Source: Pseudomonadota bacterium
GTDB lineage: Bacteria > Pseudomonadota > Alphaproteobacteria > UBA8366 > JADFVY01
DNA length: 25,887 bases
NCBI GenBank assembly: GCA_015222795.1
Contig: JADFVY010000222.1
Span: 1 to 25,887 of the forward strand
Reading direction: 5' to 3'
Made by a program: the position numbers and the translations under genes. Below the pieces are notes generated by a model. It had not been told where the DNA came from. It saw nothing but the letters and a program-made list of their open reading frames with translations, and did no database searches. Shown here in pieces: positions 1 to 7,955 of the stretch (positions are counted from its first letter, which is position 1; every line of letters begins with the position of its first letter).

Positions 1-3
1 CCA

Positions 4-35
4 TCACATGGGTCTTTATCAGCGAGCCTTGGTAT
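4..35. repeat. Diverged copy of the 32-bp terminal repeat of the 263-bp element
   Basis: These 32 bases match the right terminal repeat at 16770-16801 at 28 of 32 positions, including an unbroken 14-base stretch ending in CCTTGGTAT. The orientation is that of a right end, so the body of the element would lie to the left, outside the window. The hemY stop codon (bases 19-21, minus strand) falls inside this repeat. Whether a full element lies beyond the edge cannot be seen. Confidence 0.8.
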
Positions 36-1428
36 TACCAGTATCCTTCCCGGTCGTGGCCGGCACGCCGGATTTCGGCCCTGCCGGCAGCGCCACGGGC
101 TTGGATCTGACCGCCGTGTCGGGCGGCGCCAGCCGGACGGCGCGCGGCGGCGCCTTCCAGGCAAGCGACCCAAACGAACCGCAGTTGCCACACAATGCCG
201 TCCAGGCGCCGGCGACCGCGCCGCAATCGCCGCACACCCAGGCCTCGTCCGGCGCCGCGGTCGTTGCCCGGGCAAGCCATTTGCGCGACGACTCCATATC
301 GCCATTCTCGCTTTCATCGAGCTCCGCCATAAGACGGCATACCCTGGCTGTCGGCGATTTTCCAGCCGCCGCCTTAAGATGTTTGCGCGCTTCGCCCCAC
401 AAGCGGGCGACCAGCGATATTTCGGCCAGCGCGATATGGCTTTCGGGATGATCGGGACGGAAGCTGAAAAGCCGCTGGAATTTCTTGACCCGGGCCAGCG
501 GGTCGGTGTTGGTGATTATTTGGCCATACATAGCGGCCAGTTCGGGATTGGGCGCCCGCGCCCAGGCTTCCTCGACTAGCCGCTCTGCCTTGGACGCCCG
601 GTCACGGGCTTTATAAAGCCGCGCCAGCGACAGCGTGGCGGGCACCAGGGTCGGGTCCAGGTTATGCGCCTCGCCTGCCCGTGAGAACGCGGTGTCCGCA
701 TCTCCGTCGGCCTCCGCGACCCGGCTGTGTTCAACCAGCACGGCGGCACGCTGGCGGCGCGCCTTGGACGCAGGCAGGGTTTTACGGCGAATGGCCGATG
801 CAATCACCTCGTTGGCGTCGCTCCACAGGCCCGATTCCACCTGCAATTCGAACAGCTGATCGACCACCCATCCGGTTTCCGGGCGCAGCTTGTAGGCGCG
901 CTCGGCAAGGCGCAACGCCTCAACCTTGTCGCCGCCCTTGATCGCCTGCATCAGCAAGCCGCGCACGCCCAGGAAGGCGGTGTCGGGGTGATCCAGCATT
1001 GCCTCAAAATACCGCCGCGCGGCGGCTTCCTCACCGCCAAGCTGGGCTGCCTGGGCCGACAGCAGCATGGTCAACGGCGGATCGTCCAGCAGCGCGTCGG
1101 CCTTGCGGGCCGAGCGCCGCGCCTCGCCCACATCCCCGGCGGCGACCGCCACCATGCCCTGGGTCAGCGCCTTGTATCCCCTGTCGCGCCGGCTGGCCCG
1201 CCGCATATCCAGGAAACTGCCGGGTGCGCGGCGAATGGCGCCCCAGAATCGCGATATCGCCACCGCGACAATCACAACCAGGGCTACCAGCAGAACCAGG
1301 ATGCCGACCGACATATCGATGCGCCAGCCCTGCCAGTCCACAGAAACCCGGCCTTGATACTCGGCCAGCGTAACCGCGGCCAGAACCGCGGCCGCTATCA
1401 GGACGAACAGAAAGAAAGAGCGGATCAT
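19..1428 (-). CDS. hemY: HemY-like membrane TPR protein of the heme operon
   Basis: This 469-residue inner-membrane protein belongs to the HemY N-terminal family, which is linked by gene order to late heme synthesis; its biochemical role is unsettled. Two hydrophobic segments (about residues 4-22 and 39-62) precede a cytoplasmic or periplasmic helical region of TPR-like repeats (about 95-370). Near the C-terminus four cysteines in two CxxC pairs (399/402 and 413/416) form a rubredoxin-like zinc ribbon, followed by a Pro/Ala-rich tail. Its ATG overlaps the TGA of the upstream gene as ATGA, so translation is probably coupled. The last codons and the stop lie in a dispersed repeat (bases 4-35), so the tail may have been altered by an insertion. 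It is the last visible gene of the operon started by hemC. Confidence 0.85.
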   Translation of the reverse strand: MIRSFFLFVLIAAAVLAAVTLAEYQGRVSVDWQGWRIDMSVGILVLLVALVVIVAVAISRFWGAIRRAPGSFLDMRRASRRDRGYKALTQGMVAVAAGDVGEARRSARKADALLDDPPLTMLLSAQAAQLGGEEAAARRYFEAMLDHPDTAFLGVRGLLMQAIKGGDKVEALRLAERAYKLRPETGWVVDQLFELQVESGLWSDANEVIASAIRRKTLPASKARRQRAAVLVEHSRVAEADGDADTAFSRAGEAHNLDPTLVPATLSLARLYKARDRASKAERLVEEAWARAPNPELAAMYGQIITNTDPLARVKKFQRLFSFRPDHPESHIALAEISLVARLWGEARKHLKAAAGKSPTARVCRLMAELDESENGDMESSRKWLARATTAAPDEAWVCGDCGAVAGAWTALCGNCGSFGSLAWKAPPRAVRLAPPDTAVRSKPVALPAGPKSGVPATTGKDTGNTKAR

Positions 1429-3008
1429 TGGGCCGGCACCCCGGCGCCGCCGGCGAGCGGGACGGTCATCTGGCCGTACAAATCATCGATTTCCCGTTCG
1501 GCGCCGATGCGGGCCTCAACCTTGTTTAGCCAGGCGTCGCCGTCGTCCCCGAGAGACCCCTTGCCTTCGAAGGCGGCGGCGGCGGCGACCAGGCCGCCTT
1601 GTTCCAACGCCTGTTCGGCCTTCCCGATCGGTGTCAGGTTTTCGCCGTCGATCCTGCGTATCGTGACCAACCCGGTAACGCTGTTCCAGACATTATCCAG
1701 CCAGTTGCCTTCCTCCGCGCCGGAAAGCGCGCGGTCGATACCGGGCGCCAGTTCGGCAAATTCGCGGCGCAGCGCCAATCTGTCCGGTATGCCGTAATCC
1801 GCCCAGGGCGAAAGCGCGGCCACCGCCGCCCCCCCCGATATCATCGGGTCGTTGCGCCCAAGTTTTTCCAGCCGATCCAGCGCCGCGCGATATGGCCTGC
1901 CCGAATTCATGGCGTTTTCGACCTGGCCAAGAGCCAGCACCATGGCGGCGATCTTTTCGCCGGTTTGAACCGGCCTGGATTCCAGCGCCGCCACCCTTGT
2001 TTCCAGCCCCGCTACAGTCTCGCCGATCGAAGCCACGCTATCGCGGATTGTCCGGCCCTGATCTTCCATGGCCCGCGTCAATTCGCCGACATTGCCCTCC
2101 AGCGCGTCCAGCGCGGTGCTATTTGCATCCAGATCCGCTTGCACATTTTCCGGCAATTCACCCTTTGCGGCCTCAAGACTGGCGATGCGGGATTCGATGC
2201 CGGACAACCCTGATTCCAGCACATCGAGCGCCCCGGTCAAATCACTCAGGCCTTTCTCGATCGACGCAAGCTGCTCGGCGAAGGCGGCGCCGGTTTCGCC
2301 GCCGCCAGCCTCCAGCGCGTCAATGCGGCCGGAGAGTTTTCTGTCTCCGGCATCGAGAGTGCGCTGAAGAGTCGCCATCGAGCCCGCCAGTTTTTCCAGA
2401 TCGGCGGCTATTTCGTTCAACTTACCCGTATCGGCCGGCGCGGGTCCTGCCCCGATTCCAATGCCGGGGTAGAGCGCCGGCTGCCATAGCGGTACCGTCA
2501 GAATCGCGCCACCCAACAAAATAACGACGGCGATCAGCGTGAACCAGGATACGCCGCCCCTGGGCGGCGGCGGACTGGCGGGTTCCGCGGGGGTTGGCGC
2601 CGCCTCTTCAGCGGGTAGGGGCTCGGGCCTGGTTTCAGGTTCGGGCGTCGGTCGTTCGGGCTCAGCGGCAACAGGATCAGGCATTTTCTCAACGGCCCTT
2701 GTCTCTTCAACCGGCTTCGGGTCCGGTGTTTTCTCCGGCTTCGGGTCCTGTGTTTTCTCCGGCTTCGCCTTTACCGGTTCGCGCGCGGGCGCCTTTTCCA
2801 GCCCGAGATCGATACCGTGTTTGGCGGCGGCCTCCACGATTTGCGGAAACCGGCCTTCCGGTATATGGCCGCGCTCTTTCCAGCCCTGGACCGTGGTTAC
2901 CGCGACCCCCAGTTTCGAGGCCATGGGTCGGATACCGCCAAAGCGTTCGACAACTTCACTGTCGGAAATGGTGGGTCTGCCGTTGGGGGTTTCTGCTTGG
3001 GTTGTCAT
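1425..3008 (-). CDS. Mitofilin-like membrane protein with N-terminal HTH-like domain
   Basis: A 527-residue protein of the COG4223/mitofilin-like group that sits between hemD and hemY in many alphaproteobacteria. Residues about 18-60 form a helix-turn-helix-like head (GGIRPMASKLGVAVTTVQGW, then RGHIPEGR), resembling the domain annotated as carph-isopro. A Pro/Glu/Lys-rich linker (about 75-150) follows, including an eight-residue duplication around PEKTQDPK. One transmembrane segment lies at about 153-175, and the rest is long coiled coil (about 190-350) with a helical C-terminal mitofilin-type domain. The N-terminus should be cytoplasmic, with the coiled coil in the periplasm. It starts 25 bases after hemD and overlaps hemY by 4. 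Homologues are proposed to shape membranes; a link to heme synthesis is inferred from position only. Confidence 0.8.
   Translation of the reverse strand: MTTQAETPNGRPTISDSEVVERFGGIRPMASKLGVAVTTVQGWKERGHIPEGRFPQIVEAAAKHGIDLGLEKAPAREPVKAKPEKTQDPKPEKTPDPKPVEETRAVEKMPDPVAAEPERPTPEPETRPEPLPAEEAAPTPAEPASPPPPRGGVSWFTLIAVVILLGGAILTVPLWQPALYPGIGIGAGPAPADTGKLNEIAADLEKLAGSMATLQRTLDAGDRKLSGRIDALEAGGGETGAAFAEQLASIEKGLSDLTGALDVLESGLSGIESRIASLEAAKGELPENVQADLDANSTALDALEGNVGELTRAMEDQGRTIRDSVASIGETVAGLETRVAALESRPVQTGEKIAAMVLALGQVENAMNSGRPYRAALDRLEKLGRNDPMISGGAAVAALSPWADYGIPDRLALRREFAELAPGIDRALSGAEEGNWLDNVWNSVTGLVTIRRIDGENLTPIGKAEQALEQGGLVAAAAAFEGKGSLGDDGDAWLNKVEARIGAEREIDDLYGQMTVPLAGGAGVPAQ
2713..2760. repeat. 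24-bp tandem duplication in the linker of the mitofilin-like gene
   Basis: Two adjacent 24-base units (2713-2736 and 2737-2760) differ at one base, and a partial third copy (2761-2767) follows. They encode two copies of a Pro/Glu/Lys-rich octapeptide in the disordered linker. The period is a multiple of three, so copy-number change would keep the frame. Confidence 0.85.
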
Positions 3009-3033
3009 TTCTGTCCGTTCGTAAGGTCCGATT

Positions 3034-3741
3034 CTATCCCTGGCCGAGTGTGGCCAATAATGCGGCGCGAGTCGGCTCGGCCGCTACGACGATGCGCCGC
3101 CAGGGTAGCACGCCAACACGTTGGGCCACGCCCGCGCTGAGACAATAGGCATCCACGGTCCGGCAAGCATTTTCCAACCCGGCCGCTTTCGCCAGACTAA
3201 CAAAGGTCGCGGCCGTGCGGGGAGAGAAAAACAACACCCCGTCCAGAAGTCCCTGTCTGAAGGCATTTTTCGTGTCCGCGGTCAGCGAGGTAGCGGGAAC
3301 CGCATTATACAGTGGTATTCGGTCCACGGAAAACCCCGTCGCGCGTAATGTGCCTGCCAGATCGCCGGCGTTGACGCTACCGGCGACATGAATCATCCGG
3401 CCGTTCCCGGGCCGGGAGTGGGCGGTAACGTAATTAGCCAGCGTATCGACGTCTCCCTCCGCGCTGTGCACGTTCGTGAAGTTGGCCGATCGGCAGGCAC
3501 GCGCCGTCTCGTCGCCGACACAATAGGCGGGAAGGTCGCGTTCGTCGGTCAGATTCGCGAACGCGCGTATGCCGTTGCTCGACGTAAAAAGCAGGCCCTG
3601 CGCGCCTTCCAGATCGATCGCGACATCCTCCATGCGCTCGATGACCAGCATCGGATCAAGCTGCGCTTCGACCCCGCGCCTGTGCAGTTCCTGCTGCAAC
3701 GCAGTAGAATCTTCCTTCGGCCTGGTTACCAGGACCCGCAT
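3034..3741 (-). CDS. hemD: Uroporphyrinogen-III synthase
   Basis: This 235-residue cytosolic enzyme closes and inverts ring D of hydroxymethylbilane to give uroporphyrinogen III, the branch point to heme, siroheme and cobalamin. The start MRVLVTRPKEDS and the motif LLFTSSNGIRAFA (about residues 50-62) are typical of the family, and LFFSPRTAATF marks the second lobe. The length is normal for the family, whose sequences are weakly conserved overall. A strong Shine-Dalgarno (AGGAGAAGGG) lies just before the ATG. It follows hemC by 53 bases, so it acts on the product of its neighbour. Confidence 0.93.
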   Translation of the reverse strand: MRVLVTRPKEDSTALQQELHRRGVEAQLDPMLVIERMEDVAIDLEGAQGLLFTSSNGIRAFANLTDERDLPAYCVGDETARACRSANFTNVHSAEGDVDTLANYVTAHSRPGNGRMIHVAGSVNAGDLAGTLRATGFSVDRIPLYNAVPATSLTADTKNAFRQGLLDGVLFFSPRTAATFVSLAKAAGLENACRTVDAYCLSAGVAQRVGVLPWRRIVVAAEPTRAALLATLGQG

Positions 3742-3794
3742 TTTTATTCCCTTCTCCTCGATTGCAGGGGAGGGTACATCCGTAAACCTTGCTT

Positions 3795-4718
3795 TCAGGT
3801 GAAGAAGTCGGCCGGCATGCGTGCCCGCAGCGCCTGTCCCAGGGCCGTGCCCAGTGCCTCCGGGTCGCCCGCGGGGCCCTCATCGGCCATCTTGTGAAGC
3901 TGGCTGCCATCGGGCATGGCAATCAGGCCGGTCAGGGAAATCCGGCCATCGGCCGACAATTCGGCCAGGCCGCCGATCGGCGTATGGCATGACCCGTCAA
4001 GCGCGGCCAGCATGGCGCGCTCGGCCGTAACCCGAATCCAGGTCGGCGCGTGATTGAGGGACGCAACCAGATCGAGAACCCGACTGTCTTCGCGCCGGGT
4101 TTCAAGCCCGATGACGCCTTGCGCGACCGCCGGCAAGATCACATCGGTTTCGATAATGCTTTGCGCAAGGCCCTCATTACCCAACCGTTTCAGCCCCGCA
4201 AGCGCCAGAAGCGTTGCGTCGCAAACGCCTTCCTCCAGTTTCCTCAGGCGGGTCTGAACATTGCCGCGCAGCATTTCCACCCGAAGATCGGGACGCCGAT
4301 GAAGAATCTGAGCCTGACGCCGCAGCGACGAGGTGCCGATCGCGGCGCCGGCCGGCAGTTCGTCCAGCGTCGTGGCGCGGGGCGACAGGAAGGCGTCGCG
4401 CGGGTCCTCGCGCTCCAGCACCACGGCGAGCGTGGTTTCATCGGGCAGCCAGGTTTCGACATCCTTCATGGAATGGACGGCGAGATCGATTCGCCCGTCT
4501 ATCAGTGCTTCCTGGATTTCCTTGGTGAACAGGCCCTTGCCACCGACCTCGGCAAGCCGCCGGTCCTGAACCTGGTCGCCGGTGGTGCTGATGATGACGA
4601 TCTCGACGGAGAGCCCGTCGTGAGTCGCCAGCAGGCGGTCGCGCACTTCATGCGCCTGGACCAACGCCAACGGCGAGCCGCGCGTTCCGATTTTTAGATC
4701 AGGGGAAGATATGGTCAT
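3795..4718 (-). CDS. hemC: Porphobilinogen deaminase (hydroxymethylbilane synthase)
   Basis: A 307-residue cytosolic enzyme that joins four porphobilinogen units into hydroxymethylbilane. Family marks in order are IGTRGSPLALVQAHEV (10-25), AVHSMKDVETW with the catalytic Asp (86), the GTSSLRRQAQ loop (128-137), LRGNVQTRLRKL (150-161), and DGSCHTPIGG (241-250), whose Cys244 would bind the dipyrromethane cofactor. No key residue is missing. It is the first gene of the minus-strand heme operon and is divergent from tsaD across about 92 bases, a pairing common in alphaproteobacteria. No strong ribosome-binding site is visible ahead of the ATG. Confidence 0.97.
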   Translation of the reverse strand: MTISSPDLKIGTRGSPLALVQAHEVRDRLLATHDGLSVEIVIISTTGDQVQDRRLAEVGGKGLFTKEIQEALIDGRIDLAVHSMKDVETWLPDETTLAVVLEREDPRDAFLSPRATTLDELPAGAAIGTSSLRRQAQILHRRPDLRVEMLRGNVQTRLRKLEEGVCDATLLALAGLKRLGNEGLAQSIIETDVILPAVAQGVIGLETRREDSRVLDLVASLNHAPTWIRVTAERAMLAALDGSCHTPIGGLAELSADGRISLTGLIAMPDGSQLHKMADEGPAGDPEALGTALGQALRARMPADFFT

Positions 4719-4774
4719 GATGTTCAGTGTTTACCCGCTAGGGCCGGTTCCGCGCAAGCGGTGACATGCGCTCA

Positions 4775-4803
4775 TTGAAAATCGCGCCCGCAAGCTGTAC
4801 ATC
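4775..4803 (+). promoter_or_regulatory. Candidate sigma-70 promoter for tsaD, possibly leaderless
   Basis: TTGAAA (4775-4780) and TACATC (4798-4803) are separated by 17 bases. Transcription would begin at about 4810, right at the tsaD ATG (4811). No Shine-Dalgarno is seen before that ATG, which fits a leaderless message. Confidence 0.45.
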
Positions 4804-4810
4804 CATTCTC

Positions 4811-5875
4811 ATGATCGTACTGGGCATAGAGACCTCCTGTGATGAAACGGCGGCCGCCGTGGTGGCCGGCGACCGGCGCATATTGGCGGATATCGTGCTG
4901 TCGCAGGTCGAGGAACACCGCCCCTATGCCGGCGTGGTGCCCGAGATCGCGGCGCGCAGCCATCTGGACCATACCGACCGGCTGATCGCCGAGGCCATGG
5001 CGGAGGCGGGAATCGATTGGGATGCGCTGGACGGCGTGGCCGCAACGGCCGGACCTGGGTTGATCGGTGGCGTGCTGGTCGGCCTGACCACCGCCAAGGC
5101 GATTGCCATGGTGCATGGCCTGCCGCTGATCGCGGTCAATCATCTGGAAGGACATGCGCTGACCGCCCGGCTGTCGGATGGAATCGAATTTCCCTATTTG
5201 CTGTTGCTGATCTCCGGCGGGCATTGCCAGTTGCTGGCGGTGGAAGGTGTCGGAAAGTACAGCCGTTACGGCGGCACGGTGGACGACGCCGCCGGCGAGG
5301 CCTTCGACAAGATCGCCGCATTATTGAATCTGGGTTATCCGGGCGGCCCCGCCGTCGAACAGGCCGCGCAACGTGGCGACGCAGGCCGTTTTAAACTGCC
5401 GCGCCCCATGAAAGGGCGGCCTGGCTGCAACTTTTCGTTCTCTGGCCTGAAGACCGCCGTCCGCCATACGGTCACTGGCCTGCCCGGTGGAGAGGCGACC
5501 CGCCAGGACGCCGCCGATATCGCCGCCGGTTTCCAGCAGGCCGCCACGGATGTGCTGGCCGACCGTTCGCGCCATGCGATCCGGCGGTTCCTGTCCGAAT
5601 TTCCGGAAGGGCGGCATTTTGTGGTCGCCGGCGGAGTCGCCGCCAACAACCATATTCGCGCGGTTCTGTCGGCCGCCGTCGAGGATGAAGGCATGCAATT
5701 CACCGCCCCACCGCTTAATCTCTGCACCGATAATGCTGCAATGATCGCCTGGGCCGGGCTGGAACGGCTGCGCCTGGGCATGACCGACGACATGGCATTC
5801 GCCGCCCGGCCCCGCTGGCCACTGGACCCGGAGGCCAACCCGTCCGGTCGCACCGTTTTGGGAGAAGCCCGATGA
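4811..5875 (+). CDS. tsaD: tRNA N6-adenosine threonylcarbamoyltransferase TsaD
   Basis: TsaD (Gcp/YgjD/Kae1) transfers the threonylcarbamoyl group to A37 of ANN-decoding tRNAs, together with TsaB and TsaE. This 354-residue protein begins MIVLGIETSCDETAAAVV, the standard N-terminus of the family. NHLEGHALT carries the metal-binding His111 and His115, and LLISGGHCQLL and FSFSGLKTA are further conserved blocks. The ATG at 4811 was chosen because the family starts there; an in-frame ATG at 4766 would add 15 unconserved residues. Its stop overlaps the gpsA start as ATGA. It is divergent from hemC. Confidence 0.96.
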   Translation: MIVLGIETSCDETAAAVVAGDRRILADIVLSQVEEHRPYAGVVPEIAARSHLDHTDRLIAEAMAEAGIDWDALDGVAATAGPGLIGGVLVGLTTAKAIAMVHGLPLIAVNHLEGHALTARLSDGIEFPYLLLLISGGHCQLLAVEGVGKYSRYGGTVDDAAGEAFDKIAALLNLGYPGGPAVEQAAQRGDAGRFKLPRPMKGRPGCNFSFSGLKTAVRHTVTGLPGGEATRQDAADIAAGFQQAATDVLADRSRHAIRRFLSEFPEGRHFVVAGGVAANNHIRAVLSAAVEDEGMQFTAPPLNLCTDNAAMIAWAGLERLRLGMTDDMAFAARPRWPLDPEANPSGRTVLGEAR

Positions 5876-6873
5876 GCCGAGTAGCGGTTATTGGCGCCGG
5901 CGCTTTCGGTACGGCGCTGGCCTGCGTGGTGCGCCGCGCGGGTTCGGAAGCCATCGTCTGGGCCCGCGATCCGGCCATCGCCGACTCGATCGCATCGGGA
6001 AAGGGTAATCCGGTTTATCTGCCGGATATCGCGCTGGAACCGGGGATCGCGGCCACCACGAACCTGGCGACGGCCCTGGATGGCGCGGACGCGGTGTTGC
6101 TGGTCGTGCCGTCGCAGTTCCTGCGCGCCGCCACCGAAAAAATGGCGCCTTTGCTGGCCGATGGCGTGCCGGTAGTGCTCTGCGCCAAGGGCATCGAGCG
6201 CGGAACCTGCGCCATGATGACCGAGGTGGTGGCCGAAACCCTGCCCGCCGCGCCGGTCGCCGTGCTATCGGGCCCGACCTTCGCCAAGGAAGTCGCGGCC
6301 GGTCTACCAACGGCGATTACACTCGCCACCTCGGATGCCAGGCTCGGCGCGCGACTGGTCGAGATGATCGGTTCCACCGCCTTCCGGCCCTATCTGTCGA
6401 ACGACCCGGTCGGCGCGGAGATCGGCGGTGCGGTCAAGAACGTGATCGCCATCGCCTGCGGCATCATGGCCGGGCGCGGCCTGGGCGACAATGCGCGCGC
6501 CGCCACCATGACCCGGGGCCTGGCGGAAATCCTGCGACTCGGCCACAAGCTGGGCGGGCGCGGCGAGACCCTGATGGGGCTGGCGGGGATTGGCGATCTG
6601 TCGCTGACCTGCAATGGCATGCTGTCGCGCAACATGACTTTGGGTCTGGCGCTGGGCGAGGGCCGGCCGCTAAATGAAATTCTGGCCGAGCGCCGCGCGG
6701 TCACCGAGGGCGTGGCGACCGCCGCCTCGGTCGTCGAACTGGCGGCGCGACACGGGGTGGACATGCCGATCTCGCAGGCCGTGAACCGCATCGTCAACGA
6801 GAGGGCCGATGTCGGCGCCACCATCGCCGAGGTCCTGGCCCGTCCGTTCCGGCCGGAGTTCCATAACGACTAA
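5872..6873 (+). CDS. gpsA: Glycerol-3-phosphate dehydrogenase [NAD(P)+]
   Basis: This 333-residue cytosolic enzyme reduces dihydroxyacetone phosphate to sn-glycerol 3-phosphate, the backbone for phospholipid synthesis. The N-terminal Rossmann fold has GAGAFGTALA (8-17). The family motifs CAKGIE (104-109), LSGPTFAKEVAAG (132-144) and AVKNVIAIACG (187-197) with the conserved Lys189 are intact, followed by the helical C-terminal domain with NARAATMTRGLAE. The length is normal. The 4-base overlap with tsaD implies coupled translation. Its 3' end overlaps the converging nuclease gene by 4 bases. Confidence 0.96.
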   Translation: MSRVAVIGAGAFGTALACVVRRAGSEAIVWARDPAIADSIASGKGNPVYLPDIALEPGIAATTNLATALDGADAVLLVVPSQFLRAATEKMAPLLADGVPVVLCAKGIERGTCAMMTEVVAETLPAAPVAVLSGPTFAKEVAAGLPTAITLATSDARLGARLVEMIGSTAFRPYLSNDPVGAEIGGAVKNVIAIACGIMAGRGLGDNARAATMTRGLAEILRLGHKLGGRGETLMGLAGIGDLSLTCNGMLSRNMTLGLALGEGRPLNEILAERRAVTEGVATAASVVELAARHGVDMPISQAVNRIVNERADVGATIAEVLARPFRPEFHND

Positions 6874-7325
6874 TCGCACCAGCCTGTTCTTCGCCCGCCC
6901 GAGTAGGGCCGCGCCAGGCCCTCGGCCAGCAACACCCGCCCGATATCCTTGCCGCCGGCCTCAACCCGCGCCACCACGCGCCCGGCGAACTTGCCGTAGC
7001 GGATATCGTATAGCGCCAGCTCGGCATCGGCGGTCAGCGACTCGACCAGAACCCGCGCACGCCGCGCCAGCGCGGCCTCTTCCTCGCAGCGACCCCTCAA
7101 TTCAGGCGTATCGATGCCGTCAAGTCGCACCAGAGTTTCCGTGTCGATATCGACCCAGATCCGAATTCGCACCCGGATCGTGTCACCGTCGACGACCTCC
7201 AGCAATTGCGCGCCATATGGGCCAGGCAAAGGCTCCGCGCCCCTTGCCACGGCGAGACTGGACGCCAGCGCCAGCAGCGCGGTTATGATGACTCGAAGCG
7301 ATGGGATTTCGGACAGGCGGCGCAT
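6870..7325 (-). CDS. Secreted thermonuclease-family (SNase-like) protein
   Basis: A 151-residue protein with a cleavable-looking signal peptide (about residues 1-28, positive start then ITALLALASSLAVARG) and one staphylococcal-nuclease fold. Residues that match the catalytic set of SNase are all present: Asp48 in VVDGDTI, Arg67 and Asp72/Thr73/Glu75 in VRLDGIDTPELRG, and Arg116 in GKFAGRV. It should therefore be an active Ca-dependent nuclease in the periplasm or outside the cell. It converges on gpsA with a 4-base overlap and lies 81 bases after the DUF1674 gene on the same strand. Substrate and role are not shown by the sequence. Confidence 0.88.
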   Translation of the reverse strand: MRRLSEIPSLRVIITALLALASSLAVARGAEPLPGPYGAQLLEVVDGDTIRVRIRIWVDIDTETLVRLDGIDTPELRGRCEEEAALARRARVLVESLTADAELALYDIRYGKFAGRVVARVEAGGKDIGRVLLAEGLARPYSGGRRTGWCD

Positions 7326-7406
7326 GGCGATCCGGGGACTCGTAACGGCCCGCCAGATTATCCGAGAGCAACGAACAAAACAAGAACATTGGCGTGGGGC
7401 TAAACC

Positions 7407-7616
7407 TTAGAAATCGCTGCAGCGCCCGGCTTTTTCCCAGTCGCCGTAGCGAGTCGGCTCCAGACCTTCGGGGCCGCCTGTTTCCTCGGGCTTTTCGCCG
7501 CGGGCGTCGGCTTTGGCGCGCGCCTTGCGGCCGGCTTCCTCGGCGACCATGTCGGCCTTGCGGCGCGAATCGACGCCCCTGACCTCGGGCTCAGTCTGGT
7601 TTTCCTTCTTCACCAT
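7407..7616 (-). CDS. DUF1674 / SdhAF4-like succinate dehydrogenase assembly factor
   Basis: A small acidic and basic protein of 69 residues ending in GGPEGLEPTRYGDWEKAGR and then CSDF. This C-terminal signature is that of DUF1674, the bacterial counterpart of SDHAF4, which protects flavinylated SdhA before complex II assembly in mitochondria; function in bacteria is inferred. The first 45 residues are charged, probably disordered, and unconserved. The ATG at 7616 was chosen; a GTG at 7643 would add nine residues. It sits beside an htpX remnant and rsmB, a recurrent neighbourhood in alphaproteobacteria. Confidence 0.85.
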   Translation of the reverse strand: MVKKENQTEPEVRGVDSRRKADMVAEEAGRKARAKADARGEKPEETGGPEGLEPTRYGDWEKAGRCSDF

Positions 7617-7696
7617 GCCCGAAAGACTAGCCTTTAAAGGCACATGGCGGAACCTTATTTATCGCTTGTCGCACGACTGATCGGGTACAGAGAAGC

Positions 7697-7908
7697 ATGA
7701 ACTTTTTCAGCTGACGGCCATGACCGCGCTGTTCATGGGCTGCGGCCGGTTGCTGGGCGGTACGGGGGGCATATTCATCGTCAACCCGCTGCATGCCCGC
7801 GCGATTAGCGGGCTGTTCTCCACCCACCCGCCGATCGGCGAACGCATCCAGCGCCTGCGCGAAATGGCCGGCCAGGCGCCGACCGGGCGCGGCGGCCCGT
7901 GGGGATAA
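7697..7908 (+). pseudogene. htpX: htpX remnant: M48 membrane protease gene with the middle deleted
   Basis: HtpX is a zinc protease that degrades damaged membrane proteins. Only its two ends remain here. Bases 7697-7711 read MNFFS, like the usual HtpX start, then hit a stop. From 7720, in a different frame, MTALFMGCGRLLGGTGG resembles the first membrane helix, and it joins directly to IFIVNPL and LFSTHPPIGERIQRLREMAG, the conserved C-terminal end. The core of roughly 200 residues, including the HExxH zinc site and later membrane helices, is missing. The gene lies between DUF1674 and rsmB, where an intact htpX would be expected, so this is decay in place rather than a moved fragment. A 62-residue open frame (7720-7908) survives but cannot be a protease. 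Confidence 0.82.
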
Positions 7909-7955
7909 GCAGTTTCCGCTTGCGCCGGGTCTGTCCCAACCCCTAAACCCACCGC

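Noticed and set aside
2713..2767. Tandem repeat as a possible CRISPR or regulatory array
   Set aside because: Two 24-base units in the frame of a disordered protein linker, without spacers; simple coding duplication.
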